From the NCBI RefSeq assembly GCF_020520425.1, contig NC_079487.1, positions 68,316,398 to 68,380,397 on the forward strand: a stretch of 64,000 bases of DNA, given 5' to 3'. Position 1 is the first letter of the stretch; every line of letters starts with the position of its first letter. The notes under the pieces are model-generated. The model made no database searches. It had not been told where the DNA came from and saw only the letters and a list, made by a program, of their open reading frames with translations. Made by a program: the position numbers and the translations under genes. Below, one piece after another: positions 1 to 10,806 of this stretch. Source of the DNA: Spinacia oleracea. Lineage: Eukaryota > Streptophyta > Magnoliopsida > Caryophyllales > Amaranthaceae.

Positions 1-1690
1 TAACACAATAAAAGTTAGCTCTAGGTCATGGGTAGGGTAATTAGTTTCATAAGGTTTCAATTGACGCGACAACAGGTGCAAAGGTCAAACGCTCTTTTAA
101 AATCTAGAAAGCTTTCTCACATTTCTCACTCCACTCGAATTTCGATTCCTCTTTCAACAAGTTGGTCAATGGTTTTGCTCTCTTCGAAAAGTCTTTCACA
201 ACCTCCTATACTGGTCATCTAGGCCTAGGAAACTTTAGATATCGGACACGTTCTTGGAATAGGTCACTCACTCACAGCTTAAATCTTAGCAGGATCTACA
301 GAGACTCCTTCTGATCAACTTTTCTTTTTACCGAACTTCATCACGCCTTTCATGGATGCATAACTTTTGGGATTAACTCTTAGCTCTTTCACCAATTCAT
401 ATAATTCCTTCCATCTTTTCAAGACACAAATGATTTCTAACGATCCTGGACCATTCAAATCCTCTCTTAAATTTTTCCCTTACGTAGCATAGTTTTCGAT
501 CAATTTAGTCATAAAACCCCTTTTTTTGTCGGTATCAATCTTCACACATGACTTCAAGATTTGTATACTTCATTCACTTAAAACTAGATTCTTTCCAAGC
601 GTCTCCAAAATAATCCACAAGTGTTTTTCATGCTCTTTCTCATTCCTTGAATAAATCAGGATATCATCAATAACATAGTAACGAACTTAATTCGGAATTT
701 GTAGAAAATCTTATTCCTCAAATCCATACTATGGCATGTGCATTGGGTAACCCAAAAGGCATTACTCTAAACCCATAATGACAATAACGTGTCCTAATGA
801 GGTCATAGGCCCTTATCAGCTATTCTCAATTGGGGGTACTTCAAACACAAACCAGTCTTCGAGAACACACTCGCCCAATTCACTTGGTCCAATATGTCAT
901 CTATTCTAGGCAAAGGATACTTGTTCTTGATGGTGTTTAGTTCCTAAAATTGATGCATAATTCCATACTCTTATCTTTCTCCTTAACAAACAGCACAGGA
1001 GCTCCCCACGGAGATGCACTAGGCCTAATATACCCCTTAACAAACAACTCTTGCAACTATGTCTTAATTCGCTCATTTCAGGAGGTGCCATGCTATAAGG
1101 TGCCTTGGGTATAGGTGCCGTTCCAGGATTTAACTCTATAATGAACTCAAGGGCTCTACTAGGTGACATACTCGCAATTCCACTCGTAGACACATCAACG
1201 AATCCAATCACAATGGGAACATCCTCGATTTTCACTCCAACTTCTTTACTCACCTCTAACACACTACAAAAACAAATAGTTCACACTCTCGATTCACCAA
1301 TTTCCTCACTTGCATTACAGACATAACTAATAGGGTTCCTTAAACTTACTTTCTGAATTTCACGATCTACCTTAGCCTTGTACAAGTTTAGCCAATCCAT
1401 TCCCATAATTACATCTAGGTCCATCAGATTAAACTTTATCAAATCAGAAGGAAAAACACAATCTTTTGTCTTCAAAGGCAAGTTCTTAAACGACTTGGTA
1501 CACCTTAAGGTTACACCAGTAGGTATACTAACAGGTAAATCAATCTCCTCAAAATCTACTAAATTCAGACTCTTAACAACAAATGACGAAACAAAAGGAG
1601 TTACCCCTGAATCAGACAACATTTTAACTAGCACATAGTTATAGAAAAAGTACCATAAGCTACGTCTGCAGAACGTTCAGCTTCAATTCT
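1..1690 (-). pseudogene. Ty3/gypsy pol remnant: protease and reverse transcriptase
   Basis: Decayed minus-strand pol gene of a Ty3/gypsy LTR retrotransposon. The retropepsin domain (about 1281-1690) shows the active site as DSGVT near 1610-1624 and the family motif VIMGMDWL near 1390-1413. Then comes the linker to reverse transcriptase, with SPSRALEFIIELNPGTAPI and KAPYSMAPPEM (906-1262). The RT catalytic box is readable as VIDDILIYSRN around 640-672. Stops and frameshifts separate these blocks; one stop lies just before the protease active site. RNase H and integrase would lie beyond base 1. Position fits the LTR and primer-binding site at 16299-18472, so I read both as parts of one element. 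Certain as Ty3/gypsy pol, certain as non-functional. Confidence 0.88.
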
Positions 1691-2112
1691 ACTCATCACG
1701 AATAATAAGGTAGAATAAAAGAAGAAAACATTCCCTTTGCGTCCCAAAATGAACTCTTGATCCTTTGAATAATCAATAATCTAACTTTTATTCCTCAAAA
1801 GAGTATTAATAACAATTTCTAAACCATAATAACGCAGTTGTCCTCAAAATAAAATAAAGGTTCTATGATTTAAACATAAACTATTGTTGGGCGAATTATG
1901 GAATTCTCAAATTGGAAACAAATTAAATACTTTAACTTTTATTGCTAACTCTATAAAGGTTTATTACATTCTTGAAAAGAATAAAGAATAACTCAATCTC
2001 CTATTGCTTTAACTTTAAACTGTTGTATCTTTGCTACTTATTCTTTAAAACATAAAAGAACTAACTAACTATTACAACTTCGAATACTTGTGACATCTTG
2101 CCTATCTTTTCT
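1691..2112. other. Ty3/gypsy interior, gag-protease spacer
   Basis: AT-rich stretch between the protease domain and the inserted solo LTR. It should hold the C-terminal gag and its zinc knuckle, but I could not read a CCHC motif in any minus-strand frame. Nothing else recognised. Confidence 0.4.
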
Positions 2113-3552
2113 TGATACATATGAAAAAACATAAATCATGCGGAAAAAACCTATATGCCAGGAATCATATTAATTGCACATAATCAGTTAGCATAATTTA
2201 GATGCATACACTTTGTAGCGTGCCCTCCCTAGCTGCGCCCAAACCGAACAAGAACAAGTCTTTAGGACTCCAAGTGTCGTCCCTCCGTAGAAAGTCCACA
2301 GCACGTCCGGATCCGCCTTAATCTTGACCAACTAGAATCGCCCTTAAGGTACTTAGAATTTTCGGCTAATATGTGGCAAGTGTTTGGCTGATTTTTGCTT
2401 GAAAATCTTACCTTTGAATACTTGAATGCTCGTCCATAATTTGTGAACCTAGGCACATATTTATAGAGTCATGGAAAGGGATTTAGAATCCTATTAGGAT
2501 ACCAATTAGTTTAATTAGAATCTCATTAAAACTCTATTAAACAAACTCTATCTATTAGGATTAGGATTTAATCATAGAACGAATTCCATTAGCTTTAGGA
2601 TTCGTATTGAATACAAGCGTTGCACGAGCACGAGCACGACCACGAGCCGCACAGCCCGCGCAAGCCTTGCGGCCCACGCGAGATGCACTGCCCACAACCC
2701 ACGAGCTCGCGCGCGCCATGGCCTTGTTGGGCCTGGCCTTGCGCTGGGCCTGGTGAGGGTTTGGCAGCGTTGTGTTGGGCGCTTGGCTTGCTGGACGCGG
2801 GCTTGGCTTCGTGCTGGGCCTTCGTCTAGCAAGTCTCGTCCGATGTTAATTCGAACGATGCGCTTCCGATTAAATTCCCGATTCCGGAATTCATTTCCGA
2901 TACGAACAATATTTAACATTTCCGATTCTGGAATTAATTTCCGTTTCGAACAAATATTTAATATTTAATATTTTCGAACAATATTTCCGTTTCCGGCAAT
3001 ATTTCCGATTCCAGCAATATTTCCGATTCCAGCAATATTTCCATTTCCGATAATATTTCCGATTCTGACAATATTTCCGTTTCCAGCAATATTTTCGATT
3101 CCAGCAATATTTCCATTTCCGGTAATATTTTCCGATACGTACCATGTTACCGTTTCAGGCAACATCTACGTCTTGGATAATATTTATATTTCCGATACGA
3201 TCCATATTTCCGTTTCCGGCAATATCATCGTTTCCGGAGTATTCATTGTTCGCCTTTGACGATCTTAGCTCCCACTAAAACCAAGATCCGTCGATTCCGA
3301 ATATCCATAGATGGAGTATTTAATGCCATTAAATACTTGATCCGTTTATGTACTATTTTTGTGACCCTACGGGTTCAGTCAAGAGTAAGTTGTGGATTAA
3401 TATCATTAATTCCACTTGAACTAAAGCGGCCTCTAGCTAGGCATTCAGCTCACTTGATCTCACTGAATTATTAACTTGTTAATTAATACTGAACCGCATT
3501 TATTATACTTAACATTAAATGCATACTTGGACCAAGGGCAGTATTTCCTTCA
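2113..3552 (-). mobile_element. Solo LTR inserted in the Ty3/gypsy element
   Basis: A 1440-bp LTR-like unit with TG at its minus-strand 5' end (TGAAGGAAATACTG from 3552) and CA at 2113. Both sides are flanked by TTCT (2109-2112 and 3553-3556), consistent with a decayed 5-bp target duplication. There is no internal region, so it is a solo LTR left by recombination. It contains a GC-rich patch (2620-2830) and a run of AATATTTCCG-type units. The superfamily is not proven; I favour Ty1/copia. It lies between gag-like and protease sequence of the host element, and the reading frame at 3553 runs straight into it. Confidence 0.7.
2985..3235. repeat. Degenerate short tandem repeat in the solo LTR
   Basis: About a dozen imperfect copies of an 18-bp unit of the type AATATTTCCGATTCCAGC. 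Cores vary between TTCCGATTCC, TTCCGTTTCC and TTCCATTTCC. The reading frames across it give repetitive Asn/Gly/Ile or Arg/Lys/Tyr strings and are not genes. Confidence 0.75.
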
Positions 3553-3994
3553 TTCTTTCCTTGGAAACTTGCGGAGTGAAATCTAGATCGTTTTTTACAC
3601 CAACTCCCATAGGTTCCTCTATAACTGCATCCCAAGCATGACTCCCTATGTTATTACCTTCCTTGAACCCATTTTCTGCTACCTCAATAATGGTGGTCAT
3701 AATCTTTGAGTCGTATCTCCACCTATCATCCCTAGTTCCATACTTAGCCAAATTTGGGATTCCATCATCCGAATGCATGTCTTTAAACCTATCCTTGAGC
3801 TCTAGGTATGACATTTTGTTAGGTAAGCAATGAACGATAGTAGATGCTAAGGTGTCTTCCCTCATTAAGATGGGTTGGTTTTGTATCCTAGCAAAATATT
3901 CACATCCAAATACGACTTTCTTTACAAATAGACGAGGTGTTTTTTCGTCGATCTTCTCAAAGGATCCTATGTTGGTGTACTTGGAAAGAAACAT
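3553..3994 (-). pseudogene. Gag-like ORF of the Ty3/gypsy element, truncated
   Basis: Open reading frame starting ATG at 3994, cut after about 147 codons by the solo LTR; the last codons before the stop belong to the LTR. The protein begins MFLSKYTNIGSFEKI and includes LPNKMSYLELKDRF. I do not recognise a domain in it. It is assigned to gag only by position: downstream of the primer-binding site and leader, upstream of protease on the same strand. It could instead be an unrelated captured sequence. No zinc knuckle is visible in the surviving part. Confidence 0.4.
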
Positions 3995-4347
3995 TTTATT
4001 CCTGAAAGAGACAACTTAAGGTCTTACTAACGATTTCCCAACCAAAGCATAACCAAAATTCAATAAAACAATAAGTTTGGTGGAATCAAACAATTTCTAT
4101 GCACATTTAAATGCAACACTTAAACATTTAACACATGCACATAGAAATTAACTTCTTATGCTAGCAATTTACTACTAATGCACAAATAATTCTATCCTAT
4201 ATGCCCTTTCCTATATTACCCATCTCTCGTAATAAATCAAAATAAGTAAAACATTGAAATGTTTAAAGAATAAAACAAGAACGAGTGATAAGAAAGAAAT
4301 TTTTATTAAATGAATAAATAATAAACGAATAAATAGAATAAGAAACC

Positions 4348-4349
<2 letters not shown>
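3995..4349. other. Leader of the Ty3/gypsy element, distal half
   Basis: AT-rich non-coding DNA between the gag-like ORF and the TA microsatellite. It resembles the stretch 16081-16298 on the far side of the insertion in composition and in short AATAAACGAA-type strings, as expected if one leader was split by the TA-flanked element. Confidence 0.45.

Positions 4350-4429
<80 letters not shown>
4350..4429. repeat. (TA)n microsatellite, 40 units
   Basis: Eighty bases of uninterrupted TA dinucleotides. A shorter TA run (16065-16080) lies at the other end of the element that begins at 4430, so the microsatellite appears to be the target site of that insertion, later expanded on one side. Confidence 0.95.
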
Positions 4430-4431
<2 letters not shown>

Positions 4432-4539
4432 ACCAGGTTCTGGTGAGAATCTTGCTTAGGATGAGAACCTCTAGCAACCGTTGGATTGAGATGAAACGAG
4501 CGGCCGAGATTCACTAGAGAAAAAATCGTCATGTGCTTC

Positions 4540-4700
4540 TCTTCAAGTGCGGCTCATTTAGTAAATTGGCAGCACTTGAGAGCACTAAAAAAAAAAATTA
4601 ATGCATTTTCACAAGTGCGGGCTCATTTTAGAAAATTGGCAGCACTTGAGTTCAAGTGCGGGCTTTAAACTCAAGTGCGGGCTCACAAATAAGCCGCACA
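4540..4700. repeat. CACTA left subterminal repeats
   Basis: Four to five copies of CAAGTGCGGGCTCA, partly paired with TTGGCAGCACTTGAG. They are probable transposase-binding sites by analogy with En/Spm subterminal motifs. Confidence 0.8.
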
Positions 4701-4731
4701 AAAGTTCCCTGAAAATAGAGGAACATTAGAT

Positions 4732-5800
4732 ATGTTTTTTTCATTTTCTCGGTCCTCCTCTTCTTCTTCTGCTTCAACCATCGTCATCGTCGCTGCTGCT
4801 TCTGCCATCGCCATCGCCGGCGTTGCTTCTTCCATCGCCGCTTCTGAGATGAAGAATGTAGTCTCAAGGTTATTCCATATTATTGGCCCCCATCAACCCA
4901 CACAACCAGAAGCTTCGAGTTGCCCTAATTTGAAGAAATCGTTCAACGATGCTGCTTAATTCAAGTTTCCCAGGTAATTCAATTTTCGTTTTAGTTTAAT
5001 TTCGATTTACAATTCAAGTTCATATAAGTTTAGAAGACCAGAACAATCTAAATTAAGTAAATTGGAGAGGATAATGGCGTAAATTAAGATAATGAGCCGT
5101 TAGGGTTTAAGGGATTTAGGGTTTTTCCTTTTAACTTTACACCTTTTTCTCTGCAATTTTCCCTTTGTCAAATTCTAGAGGAAGGCTGCTAGGGTTATCA
5201 ATTTGGGGTTCCCATATTTCGTCCAATATATATTCTACCCACTACTATCCATGTTCTGTTTTTACTAATCTGGAGATTTATATATATTAATCATCTCTCA
5301 ATTAATTCAATTATTCAATTCTTTGATTCCCTCTTATCAAATCTTCGTTGTAATTTCCGAATTCTTTGATTTTGTCCCCTTTAATTTTGGAATTTGGTTG
5401 GTTTTAATTAGTGGGTATATAAGAAAGTTTGAATCTTTAGTTAATTTTGATCTGGGTTTGTTGAGATTGATTGATTTTGCATCTCAAATTTCAACAGGAT
5501 GAGTTTCTCTGATTCTTTTTCATCGTTTGCACCTTTCTCTAATGGGTTAGATTCAATGGGAGAATTCTAGGGAGAGCTCTGCATTCAGCATTGGTACTAC
5601 AGGGCCTTCTATGGTGCAGCAACCTAGGGCTCCTGATCAATATGATGTTCATAGGATGGCGGCGAATGGTAATGGTGTTATGGATGTTATGAGAGGGAAT
5701 TCGAGGCCGGTTTTTTGGAAAACAAAGCTCTGTACCAAGTTTGAAACAACAGGGATCTGTCCTTTTGGGGACAATTGCCATTTTGCTTATGGGTATGCAG
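4732..5800 (+). pseudogene. Captured CCCH zinc-finger gene fragment (5' end)
   Basis: Looks like the 5' part of a plant C3H-type zinc-finger gene captured by the CACTA. A leader exon ends near TTCCCAG|GTAATTC (about 4972). An intron runs to TTTCAACAG (about 5497), and the start codon is at 5499 (MSFSDSFSSFAPFSNG). A one-base frameshift near 5555-5572 is followed by ENSRESSAFSIG, then FWKTKLCTKFETTGICPF. The finger reads C-x8-C-x5-C-x3-Y: the zinc-binding His of the CCCH triad is Tyr (HFAYG). The exon seems to end at GCAG|GTATGT (5800). Later exons are not recognised. CCCH proteins of this type bind RNA; this copy should not make a working finger. The ORF in the leader (4732-4959) is Ser/Ala-rich and likely not translated. 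Confidence 0.7.
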
Positions 5801-6121
5801 GTATGTATCATGACAAACTTGTAGTAATTGTCTCAATAAAACCCTATTACTATACTAATTTATGATGTTCTTGTTACAATTGGTTGTTTTCAATATGTTG
5901 TTGAGAATTGGTATCTGTCATTTGCTCTTGATTAATTGTTGATGATATGTTAAATGTGTTTGAATCATAGATGTCTCATATGGTAAGAAGGTGGAGTGTT
6001 GGGTTATCAGGATCTCTGTGGGGTTTATCTTGTGCAAATTAGGTCAATTGTTTCCTTTGGTATTCCTCTATGGAGCTAAGACAGACTTATGAGAATGGCA
6101 TTGGATAGTTTTTGTTATTTA

Positions 6122-6892
6122 GGCAAAATTGTCAAAAAGTACCTTGTTTTTGCCTCAATTTGTGAGCTAGTACCTTATATTTTTTATTTTGTCAAATAGT
6201 ACCTTGAATTAAAAAATTATTTTAAAAATGGGACCTTACTCCAACATTCCGGGCATAAATTAACTTTTTCCGGCCAATTTTTCAAATTTCCCTCCAAACT
6301 ATTGTGCGTGTGCAACAAACAAGCCACAAACTCACGCGCCTTTGCTTTCCTCTTATAAGAACAGCAACAACAACACCTAGACAACACTTTAAGATCTACA
6401 ACATTTTATTTTGGAGGGAAGCAGCAGGTTTATTGGGGGGAAACCAACTAAATTGAGCCAACAAACGGAATGGATGTCAGTTTTTGGACCACATTAAAGG
6501 ACGAAGATGACAGCAGCAATTGGAATCAATGACAGCAACCAGAAAGATAAAAGTGATAAATGGTGTGGTTGAGTTTTTAATGTTGACTGAAAATGGTGGT
6601 TGAGGATTCAGTGTTGGAGCAGAGAATGGAGTAAATGAGAAGATGAAAGGGCGTTGGATGTTTAAATGTGGTTTGATGTTAAAAGCGTGTGTGCACGCGT
6701 TAATTTCCCTCCCAAAATGAGCCAACAAACGGAATGGATGGCCGGAAAAGGTTAATTTTGCTCGGAATGTTGGAGTAAGGTCCCATATTTAAAACAATTT
6801 TTTAATTCAAGGTACTATTTGACAAAATTAAAAATATAAGGTACTAGCTCACAAACTGAGACAAAAACAAGGTACTTTTTGACAATTTTACC
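6122..6892. mobile_element. MULE-type MITE with about 150-bp inverted ends
   Basis: Terminal inverted repeats of roughly 150 bp (6122-6275 and 6744-6892), starting GGCAAAATTGTCAAAAAGTA on the left and its near-perfect complement on the right. Flanked by an exact 9-bp duplication TGTTATTTA (6113-6121, 6893-6901), the size typical of Mutator-like elements. No coding capacity. It sits in the intron-like region downstream of the captured CCCH exon. Confidence 0.9.
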
Positions 6893-6985
6893 TGTTATTT
6901 ATTTTCATTAGTCCTGCTTGCCTAACTAAAGAACATGTCAGGGACCTTAGGGTCGATTATTGATTCGGTTACCAGTGATTATACT

Positions 6986-8595
6986 CAGGGGCGGATCCAA
7001 AAAATTTGAAATGGGGGTCCAAAATAAATAGTATCAATCACGTACACAAATAACATACTCCTATTCAAAATTATTAGTTCATTCTTAAGGGGGAAAATAC
7101 AAAGCAAAGTACGGAGTACTAACTAATACGAAGTACCCAAAAAAATTACAAATATTCTCGATAATTTTTACATAATTTGAAATTGGTTTATGATATCACT
7201 ACTCCGTATAAACTAACTTAGAGAACGACATCTTAGTCTATATCACTACTCCTATGTAACTATAGTTCCTCTTCTTGAAAGAATGGCAACATTTCCATTT
7301 GTGAATGTTTTTAAATAATTGCTGCCTGCCTCTTTTTAGTAATGAGTTGGCATTGTAATACGTCATTTGCCTTCATATGGTGTTGTAATAATTCCATTGT
7401 TTGTAACGGCCTAATGTGAAGCTGCTTGTTGCCCAATGGTTACCTTAGTGCTTCTGGTTTTTTTTTTAGAAGCTTATATCCATGATGTCTGTATGGGAAA
7501 TGCACTCAAGTTTGTTTCTAATGTGCACGGAGTTGTAATTTAAATATCTTCCTCCTTAATAATAACTTTGATGGTGTTTTTACTGGAGAAGAAGGGGCAC
7601 CTGGGAGTAATGTGAAGAAGGGCCTGACTGACTTTGTCATTACATGAGTAAAGTTTGCAACTTTTCAAGAATGGATGACGTAGAAACTAGAAACCCCAAC
7701 ATCAAAATTTTATTGAGCTTAAACTTTTCAGTAGACACAAAAGCAACAACGAATATGGTATCCAGAAGTTATCTACAATTACACACTCAAGTATGCACCT
7801 AAATTAATAAATTATACGAAGTAATTACAGAATACAGAAATAAGAATCTAGTATTTCGTACTCCCTCTGTATTTATTTAAGGGATACACTTGCCTTTACA
7901 CCCCACCCACACCCTCCATCCCCTAAAATGACATGGTCCCCACTTATTTTACTTATTAAAATATCTACTCAACCCCACTTGTTTTATTACTTTATTTCAT
8001 TCAATTCTTTTTCTTAATACCCGTGTCCGACCAAGTGTATCTCTTAAATAAATACGGAGGGAGTATTACATTATATCAAATGAGCCAAATTCCCTATAAA
8101 AAAATGACCCACATTACAAAATGAAATGCTAATATTCATATTTAAAAATCTGTAGCTAGTTGATGATTGATTAATGGTAAAGTTAACAAATGGTGATATG
8201 GCGGAGGGGACAATAAGAGATTCAGAGAGGAGTGTGTGAGTCATTTAATCCAAATTTAGATTTATTAATATCCACCCTTCGCAACCAAAAAAGTACTCAT
8301 ATAAATTGGCTTTTTATGGGAGAAAGTCAACGAGGATTGAGAAAAGAGACAGGGGGTAAACCGTAAATGAACATAAGAAAAAAAAGGTACTTTGTACAAA
8401 GTAAAAATAACTTTCTCTATACATGCTTGGAAAGTTGGGCATTTGTTTACATACACATGACATAGTTTTCTACAATGGGGGTCCAAATATAAGTTGAAAT
8501 TTGATTTATATTTAAATGGGCCTAAAGAACTGCATTTTATTTTTCAAGAATGGGGTCCAAGGGGACCCTTTCAGGTGTATGTAAATCCGCCCCTG
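6986..8595. mobile_element. Non-autonomous hAT-like element
   Basis: Ends are CAGGGGCGGATCCA (6986) and TAAATCCGCCCCTG (8595), inverted copies of each other. The 8-bp duplication ATTATACT is exact (6978-6985, 8596-8603), as expected for hAT elements. The 1.6-kb interior has no transposase and contains a Stowaway MITE. Confidence 0.9.
7861..8063. mobile_element. Stowaway (Tc1/mariner) MITE
   Basis: A 203-bp element with ends CTCCCTCTGTATTTATTT and AAATAAATACGGAGGGAG and a TA duplication on each side (7859-7860, 8064-8065). It is nested inside the hAT element, hence younger than it. Confidence 0.93.
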
Positions 8596-8839
8596 ATTAT
8601 ACTTACTTGCTCATGAGAAAAATGACAATTTTCCATTTTAGGAACAACATAAAAGGTAAGAAATTTATGATTTGAGAAACATTTTAGAGACACTTATTCT
8701 GTGATCCGATTCGGAACTAGTAAGTCATAAGTAATGTACCTTTTATGCCGGGAGTTTTTAGCGGGTTAATTGGTGAATCATTCAATCATTATCTATTGAT
8801 TGTGGAAGTATTATTTTGTTGTCAATCAATGATTGCAAT

Positions 8840-9902
8840 TCAAGTACATTAGTTGAAAGTTGGGGCCGAAATAAGCCATTTTAGTCAAAATGTGACCGAT
8901 AATGAAGTAACGAGGCTTAAATGTGCACAACATCACCAAAATGGGTGAGAATGAGTCTTTGAAACATAAAACATAGTGTATCAAACATGGAAAGACTTTA
9001 AAATACTCATTTAAGTTCATTAGTTGAAAGTTGGGACCGAAATTAGCCATTTTAGTCAAAATGTGACCAATAATGAACTAACGAGGCTTAAATGTGCATA
9101 ACTTCACCAAAATGGGTGGGAATGAGTCTTTGAAACATAAAACTAAGTTTATTAAACATGGAAAGACTTTAAAATACTCATTTAAGTTCATTAGTTGAAA
9201 GTTGGGACCGAAATTAACCATTTTAGTCAAAATGTGACCGATAATGAACTAACGAGGCTTAAATGTGCATAACATCACCAAAATGGGTGGGAATGAGTCC
9301 TTGAAACATAAAACATAGTGTATCAAACATGGAAATACTTTAAAATACTCATTTAAGTTCATTAGGTGAAAGTTGGGACCGAAATTAGTTATTTTAGTCA
9401 AAATGTGACCGATAATGAACTAACGAGGCTTAAATGTGCATAACTTCACCAAAAAGGGTGAGAATGAGTATTTTAAACATAAAACTAAGTGTATTAAACA
9501 TGGAAAGACTTAAAATACTCACTTAAGTTCATTAGATGAAACTTGGGACCGGAATTAGCCATTTTAGTCAAAATGTGATCGATAATGAACTAACGAGGCT
9601 TACATGTGCATAACTTCACCAAAATGAGTGAGAATGAGTATTTGAAACATAAAACTAAGTGTATCAAACGTGGAAAGACTTTAAAATACTCATTTAAGTT
9701 CATTAGTTGAAGTTGGGATCGAAATTAGCCATTTTAGTCAAAATGTAACCGATAATGAACTACGAGGCTTAAATGTGCATAACTTCACTAAATGGGTGAG
9801 AATGAGTCTTTGAAACATAAAACTAAGTGTATTAAATATGGAAGGACTTTAAAATACTCATTTAATTTCATTAGATGAAATTTGGGACAGAAATTAACCA
9901 AT
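8840..9902. repeat. 171-bp tandem repeat array, about 6 copies
   Basis: Units begin near 8845, 9016, 9187, 9358, 9528, 9699 and 9867 (last one partial); spacing is 171, 171, 171, 170, 171, 168. Each contains TTCATTAGTTGAAAGTTGGG, GCCATTTTAGTCAAAATGTG and AACGAGGCTTAAATGTGCA. Copies differ by a few per cent. The array lies inside the CACTA element. Confidence 0.93.
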
Positions 9903-10359
9903 TTTTTTTTATTATACGGTTCATTATTTCTTTGTTATGAACAAATTAAGTCTTAATTTATTGTACGATTCAATGTTTATAATATAACTAAAGTGTATAT
10001 ATATTTTTTGATAGTCGATCTTTTTAAGGTATTCAATAATCCGAGGAAGCGGCCTTTCACCTTTGAGGAGATAGATGAAGTACGAGGAGATAGAAGAAGT
10101 TTGAGGAGATAGATGGAGTTCGAGGGAGCGGCATTTCACCAGTGGTTGTCTTTGATATTTTCTTGTACTGAATCTTAAATTATGGATGCTAGTTTTTCAT
10201 ATGAGTTAATGTAATCGACTTTTATATTTACAATTATATACTATTTAATTTAATTATCTATATAATTGGATACTTTTTATGTGACGTATGGAGGTTAATC
10301 AGTGGCTTGGTCCAATTATAATATGTAGCAGGAAAATCGGTAATACAACAAATCTAGAT
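9903..10359. other. CACTA interior, unassigned
   Basis: AT-rich. A purine-rich piece at 10010-10135 has GAGGAGATAGATG repeated three times and reads as a short exon-like string in one frame (FNNPRKRPFTFEEID), which could be a last exon of captured sequence. I cannot assign it. Confidence 0.3.
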
Positions 10360-10790
10360 CAAGTGCGGCTCATTTATAGGCCAAGTGTGGGTCATTTATA
10401 AACCAAGTGCGGCTCATTTGTATATCAAGTGCGGCTCATTTTTATGCTTGTGCTGCCCATTTCTATGTCAAGTGCGGGCTCTTTTTCAAATTTGGCAGCA
10501 CCAAATATGTCAAGTGCGGGCTCATTTTCAAAATTGGCAGCACCAAATATGTCAACTGCGGGCTCATTTTCAAAATTGGCAGCACCAAATATGTCAAGTG
10601 CGGGCTCATATTCTAAAATTGGCAGCACAAAATATGTCAAGTGCGGGCTCATTTTCCAAATTGGCAGCACTTGAAACATCAAGTGCTGCCAATATTTTGG
10701 CAGCACTTGAGAAACATCAAGTGCGGGCAGGCCATGTGCTGCACATGTAAAAGCCCGCACTAAACCCCTTAAAATGAGCCCGCACTTGAG
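10360..10790. repeat. CACTA right subterminal repeats
   Basis: At least nine copies of CAAGTGCGGGCTCATTT. The inner five are spaced about 43 bp and joined to AAATTGGCAGCACCAAATAT. The last copies are in inverse orientation just before the end at 10806. The several overlapping ORFs here are products of the repeat. Confidence 0.88.
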
Positions 10791-10806
10791 GTTTTTTCTT
10801 CTAGTG

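Larger units (their letters stand above)
4512..10806. mobile_element. Non-autonomous CACTA (En/Spm) transposon
   Basis: Starts CACTAGAGAAAAAA (4512) and ends with the inverse, TTTTTTCTTCTAGTG (10806). It is flanked by a perfect 3-bp duplication ATT (4509-4511, 10807-10809). Both ends carry subterminal repeats built on CAAGTGCGGGCTCATTTT, in inverted orientation, a hallmark of CACTA elements. No TNPA/TNPD-type transposase is visible, so it depends on a partner. The 6.3-kb interior holds a captured CCCH zinc-finger gene fragment, three later insertions and a 171-bp tandem array. Ends, TSD and subterminal repeats agree, so the call is firm. Confidence 0.92.

Noticed and set aside
2572..2968. Arg/Ala/Trp-rich ORFs on both strands
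   Set aside because: Produced by a GC-rich patch and short repeats inside a solo LTR.
3515..3552. Last residues of the gag-like ORF (LPLVQVCI)
   Set aside because: Encoded by the solo LTR, not by the host element.
8826..9059. ORF MTKMANFGPNFQLMN on the minus strand
   Set aside because: Lies in the 171-bp tandem array; reading frame is a repeat artefact.
10385..10760. Overlapping repetitive ORFs on both strands
   Set aside because: They read through CACTA subterminal repeats in several frames; no codon bias or domain.
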